From positions 992,001 through 1,056,000 of the forward strand of contig CANXME010000095.1 of assembly GCA_948144175.1 (NCBI GenBank): a stretch of 64,000 bases of DNA. The letters are read 5' to 3'. Each line of letters opens with the position of its first letter. Within the stretch, counting starts at the first letter, position 1. Shown here piece after piece: positions 10,824-20,989 of this stretch. A model generated the notes under the pieces. It saw only the letters and a list, made by a program, of their open reading frames with translations, had not been told where the DNA came from and made no database searches. A program made the position numbers and the translations under genes. Origin of the DNA: Closterium sp. NIES-65 (lineage: Eukaryota; Streptophyta; Zygnematophyceae; Desmidiales; Closteriaceae).

Positions 10824-11674
10824 CTCCCCTTGACCCCGCCGCCATCCTCCTTAGGGTTGTCCTTGTTCTTGCCCTTCCACTTCTTCTTGAAGCCACTCTT
10901 TCCACCTCCAACTCCATAGCCAGCCCCCTCCTCCGAGCGCTCCACACTCCGCCGCCGCAAGTCCTCCTCTAGGATACGCGCGCGAATGTAATCCACGCTC
11001 CACTGAGGCTGTTGAGAGTTGAGGTTGATCGCAAGGGCAGACTACGACTCCGGCAGCCGTATCACGATCTCCACGCATTGCACGAGCTCCGGGTACACCA
11101 CACCGCCGCCTTGTAGCTTTGTGAAGATGTCCCGCATCTCATCCAGCACCGGTTGCATCGGCTCTCCATCAACGAACTTGATGCCGCGCAGCCGCCGCGC
11201 GAGTAGCACGATGCCGGTAGCATGTGTCGGTGAGTGCACATCCAGAAGCTTCCTCCAAGCCTTGGGGCCACACTCTGGATCACCCAAGAGGTCCTTGATG
11301 TGGTCAAGTTGTCGCCCGCCAACCGCTTGCACCATGAGCATATACGCGTCGAACGATCGCTTCATCCACGCTCCTTTCAGCTCCGCGGCCTCCGGCATCT
11401 TCTCCTTCCCCTCCACCAGATCCAATAGCTTGTATTGGGTGTACATCAGCCTCATGCGGGAGCTCCAGTGCTCGTAGTCCTCCCCCATGAATTTCTCAAT
11501 AGAGAAAGCTTTCACAGGATCCACGGTTGTAGGAGATGGTGTAGAAGTTGAGGGTAGCGTAGGGTTGGCTGGTTGGTGAGTCCCCACTCCTCCATCAGCA
11601 ACTCCCCCTTGCTCTCCAGCCTCTCTACTTCTATCCATCTCGCCACTAGCACCTCCGGAGTTCGTACCAACCAT
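10824..11674 (-). pseudogene. Copia C Gag
   Basis: The ATG at 11674 begins a Gag of about 280 residues. It includes FMGEDYEHWSSRM, MLMVQAVGGRQ, LDVHSPTHATG and RRLRGIKF, the helical copia Gag (UBN2-like) pattern, and ends in a basic Gly/Lys-rich tail before the zinc knuckle. An in-frame TAG at 11042-11044 falls between LPES and SALAINL. The frame stays open on both sides, so the stop is a point lesion. A frameshift near 10825 precedes the zinc knuckle. Confidence 0.85.
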
Positions 11675-11913
11675 ATTGAGGCCTTATGAACGGTGGAAAC
11701 TTGAGAAATCGTTTGGAGAGAATTCTGCCAGAAATTTTGATTCTACGAAAATCGCCGTCCCGGACTGAATACTTCGAATTAGAACGCGGTCTGACCACCA
11801 ATCGAGAGTTTGCGAGCACAGCTACTAGAAAATGGTCTCGCTCGCGGTTCTCATTGGTTGAGAATTCACGACGATTCGTCGTCTCAAAGTCGACTACCCA
11901 CTCTGATACCACT
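11675..11913 (-). other. Copia C leader and primer binding site
   Basis: Leader of about 230 bp upstream of the Gag ATG. The minus strand reads AGTGGTATCAGAG at 11913-11901, the standard copia primer site complementary to the 3' end of initiator tRNA-Met. It fixes the orientation and the inner edge of the 5' LTR at about 11914. Confidence 0.85.
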
Positions 11914-12479
11914 TGTTGTCCAAGATCCGACACTCCCCCATAACTGCCTGCAGCAAGAGTTTGTGCAGAACACAACCTGCAGGGGTACACAAGCAACAGC
12001 AACAGCAGGTACTGTAACAGAGTAGGTACAGCAGCAAAGGTACAGCAAGCAATTCCTGCCACCCCCTTACCCTCTCCCCCCCAACCACAGGAGGGGCAGC
12101 AGGGAGAGTGAGGAGGCGGGCTGGCTCTGGCTGGTCACCCCCTCCATCTCCTCACCCTCCCCCTCCCCCTCCCCCCCACACTGCTGCAAGAGCAGCAGAG
12201 GGGGGAAGAGAGGAGAGGTGGAGGGACGGCTGCTGGATGGTCTCACACCCGCCACCCCAGTGCCACTCCCCCAGCTCCCCCACACCCTCATACCCTCCCC
12301 CCCAGCGGCAGCTGCAGCAGTGGGAACAAAAGGAGGAGAAGGGGAAGGGAAGCACACTACCCAACACTCCAACACCTGCCACCCCCATACCCTCCCCCCC
12401 ACGGCTGCAGGGAGACGAAGGAGGAGGGGGTGGGCGGGAAGAAAGCCGCAGAGCGGCTACATAGTGTTGGCGCAGGTAG
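11914..12479 (-). other. Probable copia C 5' LTR and GC-rich low-complexity DNA
   Basis: Sequence upstream of the copia C primer site, so at least its first part should be the 5' LTR. From 12060 on it becomes runs of C- and G-rich tracts (TCCCCCTCCCCCTCC type) in two similar blocks of about 150 bp. The upper LTR limit could not be set. The open frames here are composition effects. Confidence 0.4.
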
Positions 12480-12927
12480 ATAAGGGGCGGCTGCAGGGAG
12501 TGCAGGCACGGGGTGAAGCAGAGGCACCGCCGAGTGCGCCAGGGGCGGGTACTTGGCGGTTCAGGACACCGTCGCAGGCGCCAGGGGCGGTTCCGCGGCG
12601 GCTCAAGGGCACCGTCGCGCATGCCACGGGGCGCACGACAAGCAGGGCACCGTCGCGTGCCACGGGGCGCACGACGGGCAAGTTCAAGTTTAGGGCACCG
12701 TCGTGTGCCTCGGGGCGCACGACGAGCAGGGCACCGTCGCGTGCCACGGGGCGCACGACGGGCAAGTTTAGGGCACCGTCGCGTGCCACGGGGCGCGCGA
12801 CGGGCAGAGAAGGTGTCACTCGCCACCCGGGGGCGGGACAAGACTAAAATCGCCACGCGCCCTAGGCGCGGGACCGGAAAAACAGCAGCGGAAGCATAAG
12901 GCGGGCCCACAGGCCAGGACAAAACAC
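12480..12927 (-). repeat. GC-rich tandem-repeat leader next to an A-family LTR
   Basis: Units of about 42-57 bp built on GGGCACCGTCGCGTGCC followed by ACGGGGCGCACGACG, at least five copies between 12595 and 12810. It directly follows a primer site and LTR (minus reading), so it is the leader of an A-type element whose body is missing. The first 400 bp inside the non-autonomous element (37771-38180) have a similar CGGGGCGCACGGCGG composition. Confidence 0.65.
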
Positions 12928-12939
12928 GCTCTAATGCCA
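12928..12939 (-). other. Primer binding site variant
   Basis: The minus strand reads TGGCATTAGAGC, two mismatches from the copia site TGGTATCAGAGC, exactly at the edge of the LTR that follows. A primer site on this side of the LTR means the LTR serves as a 5' LTR for an element lying toward lower coordinates. Confidence 0.6.
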
Positions 12940-13263
12940 TTTCAAATAACGAGCTCTAAGAGTAATTGAGAGTTAAGTAGGCCTAGGCTTAGTAGCCTAG
13001 GCCTAGGGGATATCGAGTGGTTTGTGCCAAGGGAGAGTGTCGAGAAAGTTGGGAAAGGTGAATGTTCACTATAGTGCTAGGGTACATATAGTAAACAGAG
13101 CATGCAAAGAAGGTGCACCACCAACAGTTTATAATAACTACACTAAACTACAGCTACAGGCAGTTACATATATAAATTCTGACACAAGAGTGTTGAGGAA
13201 TGTGTTGTACCCTCTAAGGATAACTCCTACACAGCCTAGAAATATAGATAATGTTTTAAAACA
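12940..13263 (-). repeat. LTR shared by copia A3 (3') and a truncated element (5')
   Basis: About 324 bp. The minus reading starts TGTTTTAAAAC right after a GGGGG tract of the A3 tail and runs to the primer site. Blocks AACTTTCTCGACA and CCTAGGCCTA and the final GTTATTT match the 211-bp LTR of the element at 37547-39800. It is therefore both the 3' LTR of A3 and the 5' LTR of a lost neighbour. The CA end is eroded. Confidence 0.6.
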
Positions 13264-13620
13264 CCCCCACATGTGAAGTAGGGGATGGCCAAGCCAAACA
13301 TTGGTCACAAGACCAGTCAGGAGAAGCAAACAAAACAAAGCTCAGGTTGGACCTCAAGATCACCACGTTGTCTGAGCACAAACAAGCGGCCACAAGGCCA
13401 GTTCACAGGCAGAGTTATAAAAGCACAAGCAGTACAGTGATCACAACCTAGCAAGAGCAAGCATGCAGGAATATATATATAGATCACAGTACAAGACAAG
13501 TCAAGCAACCAGTATGTGAGGTAGAACAGGTAGAAGCCCAAGAGCAGTGCAAAAGCGCAGATGATCACCAGACCCAAGAGCCTTGGTGAAGACATCTGTA
13601 GTGTTGGCCCGAGAGGCCAC
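13264..13620 (-). other. Copia A3 3' noncoding tail
   Basis: Noncoding tail with CTGACTGGTCTTGTGACC (minus) shared with A1, A4 and A5 tails, and a G-rich tract at the LTR border. A short ATATATAT run lies at 13472-13480. Confidence 0.65.
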
Positions 13621-13716
13621 GTAGGAAAGGCGAAGCCGACCACGCTGCTGCAGCTCTCAAGCAAGAAAGAGCAATGTGCTTCATTCCGTGCTCCAATCTC
13701 TACTCCTAACACAAGG

Positions 13717-15110
13717 CTAGCATGGCCCTGTTGTCGACGACAAAACTGGAGGAGAACAAGGCCGCTTCTCCAAGTTGGTCAGCTGGTAGGTCAGCCAGCG
13801 TAACTCCTGTGCTGCCATAGCCACAGCATAGGTCTTGGCCTCACAGCTGGAACCAAGCATAGAAGAAGAACGAGTGGACCTCCACGAGACAGAACCAGAG
13901 CCAAGACTGAAGGTGTAACCCTGTGACGAGCGTTGAGTCGCCTGGTCGTCGGCCCAAGAAGCGTCAGAGTGTCCTGTGAGTACCACTGAACCCTGTCCTC
14001 CAAGCACGAGCCCCATGCCCGATGTACCGCACAAGTAAACGCAGTACCCTCTTCGCAACATCCCAATGCACCTTTCGGTGTCGACCGAGAGCTACGTAGC
14101 GAGCCAGGAGGTTGAGAGGGTACGCGAGGTCAGGTCGTGTGCACACCATCAGGTACATGAGACAACCCATAAGCTCTAAATACGGACAACTCGGCTCTAC
14201 GAATTCGTCCAAAGGTGGAGCTGAGAGCGAGTGGCCAGTTGGCAGAGGAAGGGGCTGTGGCGAAGAGTACTGGAAGCCGAAGCGCTGAAGGACCTGGTGC
14301 ACCATGTGTGACTGAGTCAGGATGATGATGCGCCGTGCGCTATCTCGGGTGATCTGCAAGCCAAGATATCTACGCAGCTCACCCAGATCAGTGCAGGTGT
14401 GACTCTCTTGCAGCTCTACCTTCACTAGGGCTAGCGCCTCAATGTCAGCAGTAGCAAAATCCAAGTGGTTGACGTACACGAGAACGGAGAACGGCGACAA
14501 GATAGTGTCAGTGCGTAGAATCAGCGACGGGTCAGCTGAGGGAGGAGCAAACCCAAGAGCCGCAGGTTTAGTCCTCAGTGTGTCGTGCCACTCATGGGGC
14601 ACCTGGCGGAGACCGTAGACTGGCCATCGGAGGCTCCACTGGGTACCTGCAGGAACCGACCCTGTGAAGCCAAGTGGGCGGCGCAACCAGATCTCCTCGT
14701 GAAGGCTGCCCTGCAAGAAAGCTGTGGAGAAGTCAAGGGATTACAACTCGTAGTCACGCTGTGCTGCAACGTGCAGCAACACCCAAAGAGTAGTCATCTT
14801 TGGGGTGGGGGAGAAGGTCTGGAAGTAGTCGACCCCGTGTTGCTGACTGAAGCCTCGAGCAACGTAACACGCCTTGAAGGCAAGCGGAGAACCCAGCGGC
14901 CGCTTCACTCTGAAGATCCACATGCCATCGACTATATTCGCCCCAGGAGGAGGAACCTTGTCGACGTAGGTGCCTGTGGACTTCCAGGAAGCCATATCTG
15001 TGTCCATTGCTATCTGCCACTGATAGGAGTACTCACCTGCGATCGCCTCAGCGTAAGAGCGCGAGGTCAGGATGTCCAGTGCATCCGAGTCTCCCTTAGG
15101 GCAAACTAGC
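13717..15110 (-). pseudogene. Copia A3 RT and RNase H, active site lost
   Basis: The upper part (15070-14742) encodes the RT start (WQIAMDTDM, GMWIFRVKR, KACYVARGF, FSPTPKMTT). An in-frame TAA at 14741-14743 follows AAQRDYEL, and the same frame then resumes (FLHEEIW-type text, LRQVPHEWHDTL). At about 14462-14485 the catalytic motif is YVNH instead of YVDD, so both aspartates are changed. RNase H (DASWADDQATQ, SSCEAKTYA) continues to 13717 in a shifted frame. The enzyme cannot be functional. Alignment with A1 and A5 is continuous. Confidence 0.87.
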
Positions 15111-15779
15111 ATGGATGCGAAACGAGGTAAAACGGCCGCAAGACACTCAAGCTCAAACTGCCTGTCCTCAAGGATGTCACTGCTAAGGGCAAGCTCTCCC
15201 CTGACAAACGGAGGACAGACAGACTTAGACTCAGTAAGAAGACTCGCCACGTTGTCGAGACGAGTCCTAGCTGCAAAGTCGACTAGCTCAGTGACTAGGG
15301 CAAACGCAGCAGTAGACTCAAAGACAGTATCAGTGACCACAGTAGCGAGGAGACGAGTGACAGTAGGACTGACAGCACGAGGAAGGTCCGACTCAGGATC
15401 AAGAACGTGCAGAAGAGAGGACGTGGGAGGCTCAGGCAGGACAACACGCTCTGGAACAGAAGGACGAAGTGCCATACCGTGAGTGCCTTGGACAGCAGGA
15501 GGACGAGGACGGGCGAAACGACGAGTACGAACAGGTGTGGAAGCAAGAGTCTCAGGCTCACGACACTCAGTTAAGGACTCAGTCACCTCAGCGTGAGGAG
15601 TAGGAGCAGGTAGCGGGGAGCCAGGCAGTAGCTGTTGCTGAGACTGGTCTGTCGGTGGACATAGGAGAGATGGAGTGAGGCCAGTGGAAGACGGGAGACT
15701 AAGAACTTTGGCAAAGGGCTGAGTCAGGCGGTGAAAGGGACGACTACGGCTACGGGTAGAAAAACGGTCAGCGCGGCGC

Positions 15780-16500
15780 AGTACCCGTACCGTCAGCAGC
15801 TCCAGTACCTCCAGCTCTAACGCCTCCAGTACCAGCAGCACCTCTAGCACCTCCAGCACCAGCAGCACCAGCACTTCCAGTGCCAACAGCTCCAGTAGCA
15901 CCTCCAGCAGCACCTCCAGCACCAGTAGCACCACCAGCTCCGACAGCTCCAGCACCTCCAGTACGAGCACCTTCAGGACCAGCAGCTCTAGCACCTCCGG
16001 TACCTCCAGCTCCAGCGCCTCCAGCACCAGCAGCACCTCCAATGCCAGCAGCTCCAGTAGCACCTCCAGCACCAGCAGCACCACCAGCTCTGGCAGCTCC
16101 AGCACCTCAAGTACGAGCACCTCCAGGACCAGTAGCTCCAGCAGCTCCAGCACCAGCAGCACCACCAGCTCTGGCAGCTCCAGCACCTCAAGTACGAGCA
16201 CCTCCAGGACCAGTAGCTCCAGCAGCTCCAGCACCAGTAGCACTAGCACCTCCAGTGCCAGCAGCTCCAGTACCTCCAGCACCTCTAGCAGCACCTCAAG
16301 GACCTCCAGCACCAGCAGCTCCAACAGCTCCAGTACCTCTACAAGCACCTCCAGGACCAGCAGCTCCAGCAGCTCGAGCACCAGTAGCACTAGTACCTCT
16401 AGTACCAGCAGCTCCAGTACCTCCAGCACCTCCAGCAGCACCTCCAGCACCTCCAGCACCAGCAGCACCACTAGTACCTCCAAAACCCGCACCCCCTAAG
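15780..16500 (-). repeat. Minisatellite linker of copia A3
   Basis: About 700 bp of tandem units of the type GCTCCAGCACCTCCA, with longer 45-99-bp higher-order units (for example near 16045-16140 and 16142-16240, nearly identical). It lies between integrase and RT, as in A2 and A4. Open frames on both strands (Val/Leu/Glu- or Pro/Ala-rich) come from the repeat. Confidence 0.75.
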
Positions 16501-16589
16501 CACCCCCAGAACCCGCACCACCAGTGTCACCACCTGCAGTAGCACCAAAGTCCACAGCAGCAGGCTGTGGAGGCGGCGAAGACGGCCGA

Positions 16590-17830
16590 GGCGAAAAACC
16601 AGGGGGGGGTCTCCAAGCGAGGAGAGTGGCGAGTGGCCACCGTCTCGACAGCGGCGGGGTCACCCCCCTCAGACGGGCCAAAGGAGTCAGAAGAGATCTC
16701 CAAAGGCTCAACCAAGGGGGGTGGGTCTACGTGAGTCACACCTATGGGAGCAGGACCCTGTGGGGGGAGGGGGTCTACCGGGGGGGGAACTGGTACCAGG
16801 AAGAGAGGCGCCAGGGGGACCGGGTGGGACGCGTGCGGTTGGAGCCTGTAGAAGCAGACCGACTCGTCAAAGGTGACGTCCTCGGAGGAGAACACGCGAC
16901 GGTCGCAAGGGTGGTAAAACTCCCACGACGGGGCATCGGTGGGGAAGCCAAGGAAGTCGTAGCGGAGAGTGCAAGGAGAGAGCTTGCTCGCGGTGGTATC
17001 GCAAACAAGGGAGAGCGCGCCCCAGACCCGAAACGCCGACGCATCGCCAACCTTTCCCGTCCAACGGAGTGTGGGCGGGTCTCTGGCAAAGAGACACGGG
17101 GCCAGATTTTGAGGTGATGTGCGGCGTATCGGACCGCAAACGGCCACAGAAAATGGGGAGCAGTCGCATGGATGATGGAGGTGCGAGCAACCTCCATCAC
17201 CAAGCCAATGCGGCGCTCTGCAGCCCCATTCTGATGTGGAGAGGCCGGAAGCATGAACGTCTGGCGGATGCCCTGGTCTCGACAGAGATTCACAAGGAGG
17301 CCATAAGAGAACTCACCGCCCCTGTCAGAGTGCAGATGTAGGACTGGAAGGTCCTGCCGAAATTGCTCGTGCAGGTGGAGACGAGCAGCGTGGATCTAGG
17401 GGATCAAAACACCAGTGACGTCCGCCTTGCTGCGCAAGGGGAAGACCGTGGTGTAGCGCAAGTAGTCGTCAACGACCAGCAAAAAGTAGCGCTCCTTGTC
17501 CGTCCCACTGACGCGGGTTGGGCTCCTTACGTCCATGTGGAGAGTTTGCAGAGGAGCAGTGGTCGAAGGAAACTCGGAGCAATGAGGAGCGGCGCGCTAC
17601 CGCCCCTCGGCGCATGGAAAGCACGGCGGGGCAGGCGAGCGTGGGAGTGGGGGCAGTAACCTGAGAAGGCCTGAGAAAAGAAGACGGGAGTGCATGCTGC
17701 GCAGACGCAGCAGAGAGGGGTGACCGAGTCGGTGGTTCCAGAGGAGATTCTAGTGGGAAAGTACATGACACGAGTAAGACGCTACAAGCTGACCAGATGC
17801 ACACACCTGACTCGACGCATCCACCTGACC
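16590..17830 (-). pseudogene. Copia A3 integrase
   Basis: Minus strand. The second catalytic Asp lies in LHSDRGGEF near 17300-17330, and the Glu in SPHQNGAAE near 17225-17240 (start of the stretch 17293-16775). The post-core text includes RTSIIHATAPHFLWPF and VSLPETRPHS. The upstream stretch 17804-17469 carries the region between the zinc-binding domain and the core. Frames change near 17470 and 17100. The C-terminal part (FLGFPTDAPSWEF at about 16925-16960) is readable in another frame (17147-16527). Domain content is clear but coding is broken. Confidence 0.8.
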
Positions 17831-18400
17831 TGACGCAGCCACCTGTGCAGACGTAGTGGTCAGGGTGTACAGACTGGACCCAGACTGCCGAGTGAACGTA
17901 TCAAGGTGACGTCCAGTTTGGGAGGACGTACAGATCGCCACACGCTGCCCTCTAGGGATAAAGGTATCAACCCAAACATCTTGAAGGACTGTGTTGCTCA
18001 CCAAGTTCGTCGAGAACGAGGGGAGGTGGAGGCCTGAAAGAGAGCCCTAGAGGACTGCCAGACACGGGAGGAGAGTGGAGGCTCGCGCTACTACTGGGCC
18101 CCCAGTGGGGTCAGCCAGTGATGCTGGGACAGGTGCTGCGAGCGGTATGACTGTGGTTCAATCACGAAAGAAGCAACGTGACGCTCCTGAGTCAAGTGTA
18201 AAAGTGTGCAATGCCTCAGCTGAGGCAGGACCAGTGGCAGTAGACTCACTACCACCTAGAGCTGCAGCAGACTCACTAGCACCTAGAGCAGCAGCAGACT
18301 CACTAGCACCTAGAGCGGAGCCTCTACACAACAAGGGACGCCTCGCTGAGAAACACAGTCGTGAAGCCGCTGCAGGGAGAAGGTCTCCTGCTGCCGCCAT
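17831..18400 (-). pseudogene. Copia A3 protease
   Basis: Minus strand 18400-18161 encodes an Ala/Ser-rich spacer with three near-identical GASESAA units, then LHTFTLDSGASRCFFRD, an intact aspartyl protease motif. A TGA (18158-18160) follows at once, at a position held by Arg in A4 (CGA to TGA would explain it). The frame continues down to about 17831 with LADPTGGP, LHLPSFSTNLV and HLDTFTRQSGSSLYTL, which match A2 and A4. Confidence 0.83.
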
Positions 18401-18629
18401 TGTCTAGACCATATAAAATCATAACCTCCACCACCAGGATGGCCTCGCTGAACGATCCACTCACGAATCTGCTATGGTGAGAGAGTGTCCAGGTGCGCGG
18501 GCTGTCGCCACTGTCCAGCACCTCCAGCACGATAACCTCCACCACCAAGACGACCTCGCTGAATAACCCACTCGCGAAGCTGCTACTATGATAGAGTGTC
18601 CGGGTGAGGCAGTGGCTGCTGTTGTCCAC
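18324..18629 (-). pseudogene. Copia A3 Gag C-terminal repeat modules
   Basis: Two direct repeats of about 75 bp (near 18417-18497 and 18530-18608) and a diverged third (near 18335-18395) each encode a LSPQQxREW-like module followed by a Gln-Arg-Gly and Gly-Gly-Gly-Tyr segment, in one of the minus frames. Single LSPQQLREW modules also occur in A4 Gag and in the A4 integrase-RT linker. I do not know a function. The Gag N-terminal half is missing upstream. Confidence 0.55.
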
Positions 18630-19658
18630 CCCTAGACGCTGCTACGACTATGACAGTGGCCATGATAGGGAGTGGCAGTCAGTAGCAGCGACGCAAGGGC
18701 GGTAGTAGTGAATGTTGTAGCTGCAACTGTAGCAGTAGCTGCAGCTGTAGCAGTAGCTGCAGCTGTAGCAGTAGCGGTGGTCGCTGTGGCTTTAACAGTA
18801 GGAGCGACAGTTGCAGTGGCTCTGGAGGCCAGTAGGGTGCGTGGGCAGCAGGGGACGGGCTAGCGCAGTAACAGCAGCAGTGGCAGCAGTAGCAGTAGTA
18901 GCGCTAGTGGCTGCAGGGCAGAGCAGCACGGGCCGAAGGGCAGGGCAGCACGGCTCGCGGGTTGCAGAGCAGGGCGGCGTGCGGGCCTAAGGGCAGAACA
19001 GCGCAGATCGCGGGCTGCAGAGCAGGGCAGAGCGGCTCTAAGGGCAGGGCGACGCGCGGGCCTAATGGCAGGGTAGTGCAGCGTGTGGGCTGCAGGGCAG
19101 GGTAGGGCAGCGCGGCTCAGGTGGCAGCAGCAGCCTAGCAGCAGCAGCAGCAGCAGCAGCAGCCTAGCAGCAGCAGCTTAGCAGCAGCAGCAGTGCAGCA
19201 GCAGCAGCACAGGTGGCAGCAGCAGCAGCAGCCTAGCAGCAGCAGCAGCTCAGCAGTAGCAGCAACGCAGTCGGCAGCAACATCTTAGCAGCGGCAGCAG
19301 TGCAGCAGCAGCAGCTCAGCAGTAGCAGCAGCGCAGCCCGCAGCAGCATCTTAGCAGCACGAGCACAGGTGGCATCAGCAGCCTAGCAGCAGAAGCAGTG
19401 CAGCATCAGCAACACAGGTGGCAGCAGCAACACATGTGGTAGCAGGGGCTCGGCAGGGCAGAGTGCAGGTGCAATAGCGCGTGTAGCAGCAGCTGTTGCA
19501 GCAGTGCTTAGCAGCAGCAGCAGCGCATGTAGCAGCAGCAGCAGCGCATGTAGCGTTAGCAGTGCATGTAGCAGCAGCAGTAGAAGCAGCACGCTTAGCA
19601 ACAGCAGCAGCGCTTAGTAGCAGCAGCAGCGCATGCAGCAGTAGCAGCTTCATAAGGG

Positions 19659-19697
<39 letters not shown>

Positions 19698-20087
19698 CGC
19701 ATCAGCACGGATGGGCAGGGCGCAGGCAGGGTGCGCGTGAGTGCGGGTGGGGTGTGCGCGGGCAGGGCGTAGGCCGGGCGCAGGCTGCTGGCGGGCAGTG
19801 CGAGCGGGCAGGGACGCAGTGGCGCTCGCGGGCAGGGGCGCAGTGGCGCTTGCGGGCAGGCAAAGCGCTCGCGGGCGGGCAATGCGTTAGGCAGCTGGCA
19901 GCGTGATTGCGGGCAGGGCAGGGCAGCGCGATCGCGGGCAGGGCAGGGCAGCGCGCGATTGCGGGTGGGGCAGGACAGCGCAATCGCGCTAGAGGGGCAG
20001 CACGTAGAACAGTGCATGCGGCAGCACTAACGGCACCCGTGGGGAAAAACGAACAGTGCTGCCTCAGGGCAGCGCGCTACGGGCAGT
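18630..20087 (-). repeat. Copia A3 leader: CAG-type and GCGCGATCGCGGGCAGG repeats
   Basis: About 1.46 kb without a coding signal. It has GTAGCTGCAGCTGTAGCA repeats (18710-18790), GGGCAGGGC/AGCGCG repeats (18900-19110), a long (GCA)n-type block (19120-19690) and a GCGATCGCGGGCAGGGCA block (19720-20000). The position between LTR and Gag marks it as the 5' leader. It is very long for a copia leader. Confidence 0.7.
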
Positions 20088-20189
20088 TATAACCTAGCAG
20101 CGCGACGCAAGCTTTCCATGCGTCAGACAGTGTTGTACTCCCTACAGCCCTACTCACTATAGCCTCAACATAATGTATAACATTTGACA
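20088..20189 (-). repeat. Copia A3 5' LTR (short form)
   Basis: The minus reading starts TGTCAAATGTTATAC at 20189 and includes GGGAGTACAACACTG, matching family A LTR blocks. The lower edge near 20088 (GGTTATAAC) is set by comparison with the 211-bp LTR ending GTTATTTTAACA. No good primer site follows. Confidence 0.5.
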
Positions 20190-20989
20190 AATTGGACCAC
20201 GAATGTGATAAGAAAGGGAGTTGCGCACGTAGGGGTACCGTGCTTCAGATAGACGTAGGACAAAAAAATTGATACGTATGTTCTGTCAAGCCTAGAGGCA
20301 GGTATTTTTGTTATTTACCGCATTCAAGAAAGAATGTTATTATTATGCTAAACAAATTCAACAACCCTAATCACTATTATTCTTACAGAAGGTACCGTAC
20401 ATTGTTCTGGGACACTGCTTAGCTACAATCCCATTGCACTGGCGCTCTGATGGGAATCCAGACCTATGGGAGTGCCTCGGTGGAGGTGACGGACTCCAAG
20501 AGGCCATGTGGATCACCACCTGGGATCCATGTGGACATCGAAGCACCATCCGAACCATCCGTCTGCTCGTTCGGATGAAACCCTAACTGAGCTACACCGC
20601 AGACGATAATCGGTAAGTTCACCGTCAAGTTACTGACGGCCGTCAGGTTTTCTGTCTGTGTTGCTGGATTCAGGAACCACCAGGCGGAGTTGGTTTGACT
20701 TCTTGAAAACCTAAAATTGATGCCCGTCTTTGCCTTTGCCTGTTTTCTGTTTCTACGCAATGGCTCAGACCACGCACGAAACCCTAGATGGACTTTTAGG
20801 TTAGGTTCCCTCAGTTTCTTTCCCCCGAATAACGTGACTGTCGTCGCTTCTTTCATTTCCTTTTGGATGTAGGTTATTGTATTCGATTTCTGTTTATGGT
20901 ATCGTCAGGCGTAGGCTATTCTCGGTCGTCTAGGGTTCCATGGAGGCGTCAGGGAGTTGAAGGGAGGCCTTGGGTCTCGTGTGTGCGAG
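20190..20989 (+). promoter_or_regulatory. Upstream region of the giant gene
   Basis: 800 bp of moderate GC content between the copia A3 LTR and the first ATG, so it should hold the promoter and 5' UTR. AT-rich stretches occur at 20320-20390. GAAACCCTAG at 20778-20787 resembles the telo-box (AAACCCTA) common near plant transcription starts. No clear TATA box was found. A minus-strand open stretch of 130 codons (20464-20856) has no recognisable content. Confidence 0.4.

Larger units (their letters stand above)
6836..11913 (-). mobile_element. Copia family C, near full-length, inactive
   Basis: A second copia lineage, distinct from A and B. In order on the minus strand it has a primer site (11911-11901), Gag (11674), CCHC zinc knuckle, protease, integrase, RT, RNase H and a polypurine tract near 7071-7061. 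The polyprotein keeps one frame over most of its length but is cut by seven in-frame stops (TAG at 11042, 10242, 9300, 9168, 7854 and 7767; TAA at 8745) and frameshifts near 10825 and 7535. The low end abuts copia A2. The LTRs could not be matched to each other, so the outer limits are approximate. Confidence 0.85.
12940..20189 (-). mobile_element. Copia A3, mosaic element with unlike LTRs
   Basis: Minus-strand family A element. From 20189 down it has a 5' LTR of about 102 bp, a 1.4-kb repeat leader, a Gag C-terminal part, protease, integrase, repeat linker, RT, RNase H, tail and a 324-bp 3' LTR. The Gag N-terminal half found in A4 is absent. The two LTRs differ strongly in length and sequence and so did not arise from one reverse transcription event. 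This suggests recombination between copies. Pol contains stops and a ruined RT active site. Confidence 0.75.

Noticed and set aside
14741-16492. 583-codon minus frame as one protein
   Set aside because: Its upper half (above 15780) is the integrase-RT minisatellite; only the lower part is recognisable RT sequence.
20464-20856. 130-codon minus-strand gene upstream of the giant gene
   Set aside because: No recognisable domain, located in the expected promoter/5' UTR, and composition not convincingly coding.
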